DNA of 24,371 bases, taken from Conidiobolus incongruus B7586. Its lineage: Eukaryota > Entomophthoromycota > Entomophthoromycetes > Entomophthorales > Conidiobolaceae. Every line of letters starts with the position of its first letter. Positions within the stretch are counted from its first letter, which is position 1. The notes under the pieces were generated by a model, which had not been told where the DNA came from, did no database searches, and saw only the letters and a program-made list of their open reading frames with translations. The position numbers and the translations under genes are program-made. Of this stretch, positions 24,321-24,371 are shown piece after piece. The stretch lies in assembly GCA_000697335.1 (NCBI GenBank), contig JNEM01013602.1:1-24371 (forward strand). Direction: 5' to 3'.

Positions 24321-24339
24321 AGATGTGTATAAGAGACAG
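24321..24339 (+). other. Tn5 mosaic-end (Nextera library adapter) sequence, probable assembly artefact
   Basis: AGATGTGTATAAGAGACAG is exactly the 19-bp Tn5 mosaic end used by transposase-based sequencing kits. An exact copy in A/T-rich eukaryotic DNA, 32 bases from the window end and without any Tn5 transposase or resistance gene, is best explained as untrimmed adapter. The outer kit adapter parts are absent on its left, so the join is chimeric. The 32 bases to its right (24340-24371) may not truly be contiguous with the sequence to its left. Confidence 0.95.
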
Positions 24340-24371
24340 GTATTATAATATAATAAAATATATTTATTAAT

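Noticed and set aside
24321-24339. A genuine Tn5 insertion
   Set aside because: Only the bare 19-bp mosaic end is present, with no IS50 or transposon body, and the engineered mosaic end is a hybrid not found in natural Tn5 ends.

Overview
The window looks like nuclear DNA from a very AT-rich eukaryote, most likely a fungus and plausibly an early-diverging one (an inference from gene content, compact spacing and intron style, not proven). Coding stretches are moderately AT-rich and the rest is close to pure A/T. Seven of the nine protein genes are read here as split by spliceosomal introns, 37 in all. Every one I could resolve is only 46 to 62 nt, almost always GTA...TAG. All three standard stop codons are used: TAA in LSG1, RIX7, TFB4 and both rhomboids; TGA in SEC22, YPQ and the secreted protein; TAG in TSR3. 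The standard nuclear code therefore applies.

Layout, left to right: the 3' part of LSG1 on the + strand; a 1.35 kb AT-rich gap holding a tRNA-Glu(CTC); RIX7/NVL, a double AAA ATPase with 14 exons (-); a degenerate tRNA-like sequence with anticodon UUA (+); SEC22, an R-SNARE with 5 exons (-); a 2.7 kb AT-rich gap with coding-like relics; a PQ-loop vacuolar amino-acid transporter with 8 exons (+), whose stop lies 21 bp from the convergent TFIIH subunit gene TFB4 with 7 exons (-); TSR3, the 18S rRNA aminocarboxypropyl transferase with 6 exons and a repeated acidic tail (-); a small unknown secreted protein (-); two tandem paralogous PARL/Pcp1-type mitochondrial rhomboid proteases with 2 exons each (-); then 5.6 kb of extremely AT-rich DNA with weak coding relics, ending in a 19-bp Tn5/Nextera mosaic-end sequence that is almost certainly library adapter.

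Functionally the left two thirds is housekeeping. LSG1, RIX7 and TSR3 all act in ribosome assembly (late 60S maturation and 18S rRNA modification), and TFB4 serves transcription and DNA repair. SEC22 works in ER-Golgi traffic, and the PQ-loop protein probably sits in the vacuole membrane. The most unusual host features are the tandem duplication of a mitochondrial rhomboid protease with a shared upstream element, the TSR3 tail whose 57-bp repeat continues in frame beyond the stop, and a possible UUA-anticodon tRNA relic. I found no CRISPR array, recognisable intact transposon or clear virus-like element.
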